From Candidatus Sordicultor fermentans (GTDB lineage: Bacteria; Atribacterota; Atribacteria; Atribacterales; Caldatribacteriaceae): a stretch of 5,819 bases of DNA. A program made the translations under genes and the position numbers. The notes beneath the pieces were generated by a model. That model worked only from the letters and a program-made list of their open reading frames with translations, had not been told where the DNA came from and made no database searches. Numbering within the stretch: position 1 is the first letter of the stretch; every line of letters begins with the position of its first letter. Of the stretch, positions 5,044-5,819 are shown piece after piece. The stretch is from NCBI GenBank assembly GCA_002385475.1, contig DGDO01000007.1, forward strand, positions 4,903 to 10,721, given 5' to 3'.

Positions 5044-5577
5044 GTGCGGAAATGGTGGATTATCTTAATATCAGTATTATGTTTCCTTTCTTTCTTCCCC
5101 GGAAAGGGATATACTCAGGAAGAGCTTTTATCAGTTAGAGTAATAAAGTGTACACGCCCCCACTATCTAAAAGCAGAAGTCATCTCTCCCGATGAGGGAA
5201 AGGAAGTTTCGATAAAGTTAGCAGGAATCAAGTCTCCAATAGGGCGAGCTGAAATCTATAAAAAAGCGCTAAAAAGAGTGAAAGAGCTAACTTTAAATCA
5301 GGACTTAAAGTTTGATTTTGCTTTAGGCTACAGCGAGGAAGAGGAAGTATGGGTGGGGTATCTTTATATACCGGAAGGAGATGAGTGGAAAATAGTTAAT
5401 GCTGAACTCCTAAGGGAAGGGTTGGTAGAATTAGACGAAAAAACAGCAGGAGAAAACATGCTGGGTTATTTAATTTCTGCTCAAGAAGAAGCACAGGAAC
5501 AAAAAGTAGGATTATGGTATTTGCCTGAACCTCAAAAAAGAGAAAAGAGAGAGGAGTGTCCCGGTTGCATAAGATAA
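5044..5577 (+). CDS. Exported staphylococcal-nuclease-like (SNase/TNase fold) protein, probably not catalytic
   Basis: This 177-residue protein begins with a signal peptide: charged MRK, hydrophobic core to about 18, likely cleavage near GYTQ (22-25). It is probably secreted or periplasmic. The rest follows the SNase OB-fold pattern: IKLAGIKSP (57-65) at the place of VRLxGIDxPE, a helix (69-83), WVGYLYIPEG (103-112) at the place of GRxLAYVYxDG, VNAELLREGL (118-127), and a C-terminal helix ending in KVGLW. Active-site residues of the family are replaced: Arg35 by Lys58, Asp40 by Lys63, Glu43 by Ile66, and Arg87 by Val102 on my alignment; the DGDT loop is also missing. I infer a binding or structural role rather than nuclease activity. 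The GTG start has AGGAGG 7 nt upstream. The end overlaps the next gene by 13 bases. A further Cys pair (ECPGC) sits at the C-terminus. Confidence 0.75.
   Translation: MRKWWIILISVLCFLSFFPGKGYTQEELLSVRVIKCTRPHYLKAEVISPDEGKEVSIKLAGIKSPIGRAEIYKKALKRVKELTLNQDLKFDFALGYSEEEEVWVGYLYIPEGDEWKIVNAELLREGLVELDEKTAGENMLGYLISAQEEAQEQKVGLWYLPEPQKREKREECPGCIR
5551..5556 (+). promoter_or_regulatory. Ribosome binding site that sets a TTG start
   Basis: GAGGAG lies inside the end of the nuclease-like gene, 8 nt before TTG at 5565. The only other upstream in-frame start, GTG at 5556, overlaps this site and has no good site of its own. With TTG the protein has a well-formed lipoprotein signal peptide of 29 residues. 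Confidence 0.6.
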
Positions 5578-5819
5578 AAAAAAGTTTGAAGCCTCAAAAT
5601 TGGTTCATTTTATTAATTTTAGGACTGAGTAGCGCTTTTTTGCTTTACGGCTGCGTACCAACACCGACTCCCCCCGAGAAAGCACCAGATTTTACTCTCC
5701 CGGACATGGAAGGAAACCTCTTTACTTTGAGCGAAAAAGAAGGGCAACCAGTAGTACTTTGCTTTTTCAAGACCGATTGCCCGGCTTGTATTAGAGAAGT
5801 ACCTTACCTCAACGCTATT
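5565..5819 (+). CDS. TlpA-like thioredoxin-fold lipoprotein, partial (3' end outside window)
   Basis: Eighty-five residues are visible and the frame stays open to the last base. From the TTG start the protein has a basic n-region (HKIKK), a hydrophobic stretch (about 13-27) and Cys30 in LLYGC, a probable lipobox with an unusual Tyr at -2. A Pro/Thr linker (PTPTPP) follows. The redoxin fold then starts with APDFTLPDMEGN (40-51) and reaches the active-site motif CPAC (72-75) followed by REVP. Such proteins are membrane-anchored thiol-disulfide oxidoreductases or cytochrome-maturation reductases outside the cytoplasm. The residue before the first active Cys is Asp instead of the usual Trp. The gene overlaps the upstream nuclease-like gene by 13 bases and is very likely cotranslated with it. 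The family is clear from the motif, but the partner is unknown. Confidence 0.85.
   Translation, partial: MHKIKKSLKPQNWFILLILGLSSAFLLYGCVPTPTPPEKAPDFTLPDMEGNLFTLSEKEGQPVVLCFFKTDCPACIREVPYLNAI

Overview
The window comes from a bacterium with fairly low GC and purine-rich coding strands. Starts are mostly ATG, with one GTG and one probable TTG, and several Shine-Dalgarno sites are strong. The order dnaJ - rsmE - mtaB matches the distal part of the Firmicutes dnaK operon (hrcA-grpE-dnaK-dnaJ-prmA-rsmE-mtaB in Bacillus subtilis). A Bacillota-like or related deep-branching, possibly uncultured lineage such as Atribacterota is therefore plausible. The sequence alone does not fix the taxon.

Layout. 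Bases 1-404 hold no convincing gene; on the minus strand they contain a nested inverted repeat ending in a T-run and a weak terminator-like hairpin. Bases 405-1046 (minus) encode a small calcineurin-type metallophosphoesterase whose promoter lies so close to the ATG that the transcript should be leaderless. Bases 1047-1321 are a divergent control region with a good promoter for dnaJ. Bases 1322-4463 (plus) are a compact operon: DnaJ co-chaperone, the 16S rRNA m3U1498 methyltransferase RsmE (2-nt gap) and the tRNA t6A37 methylthiotransferase MtaB (ATGA overlap). Bases 4464-5043 are a 580-nt A-rich, stop-rich intergenic region with repeat modules and a promoter resembling the dnaJ promoter. Bases 5044-5819 (plus) start a second operon for the cell envelope: an exported staphylococcal-nuclease-like protein that appears to have lost its catalytic residues, overlapped by a TlpA-like thioredoxin-fold lipoprotein that runs off the window.

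How the genes fit together. The first plus-strand operon serves protein folding and ribosome/tRNA modification, but lacks the usual hrcA-grpE-dnaK upstream and prmA inside. The second operon is extracytoplasmic. The least ordinary signals are a ~42-bp element with the same sequence at both plus-strand promoters, differing almost only by transitions, and three copies of a small hairpin-plus-A-tract module confined to the two intergenic regions. I found no CRISPR array, intact insertion sequence, tRNA or rRNA.
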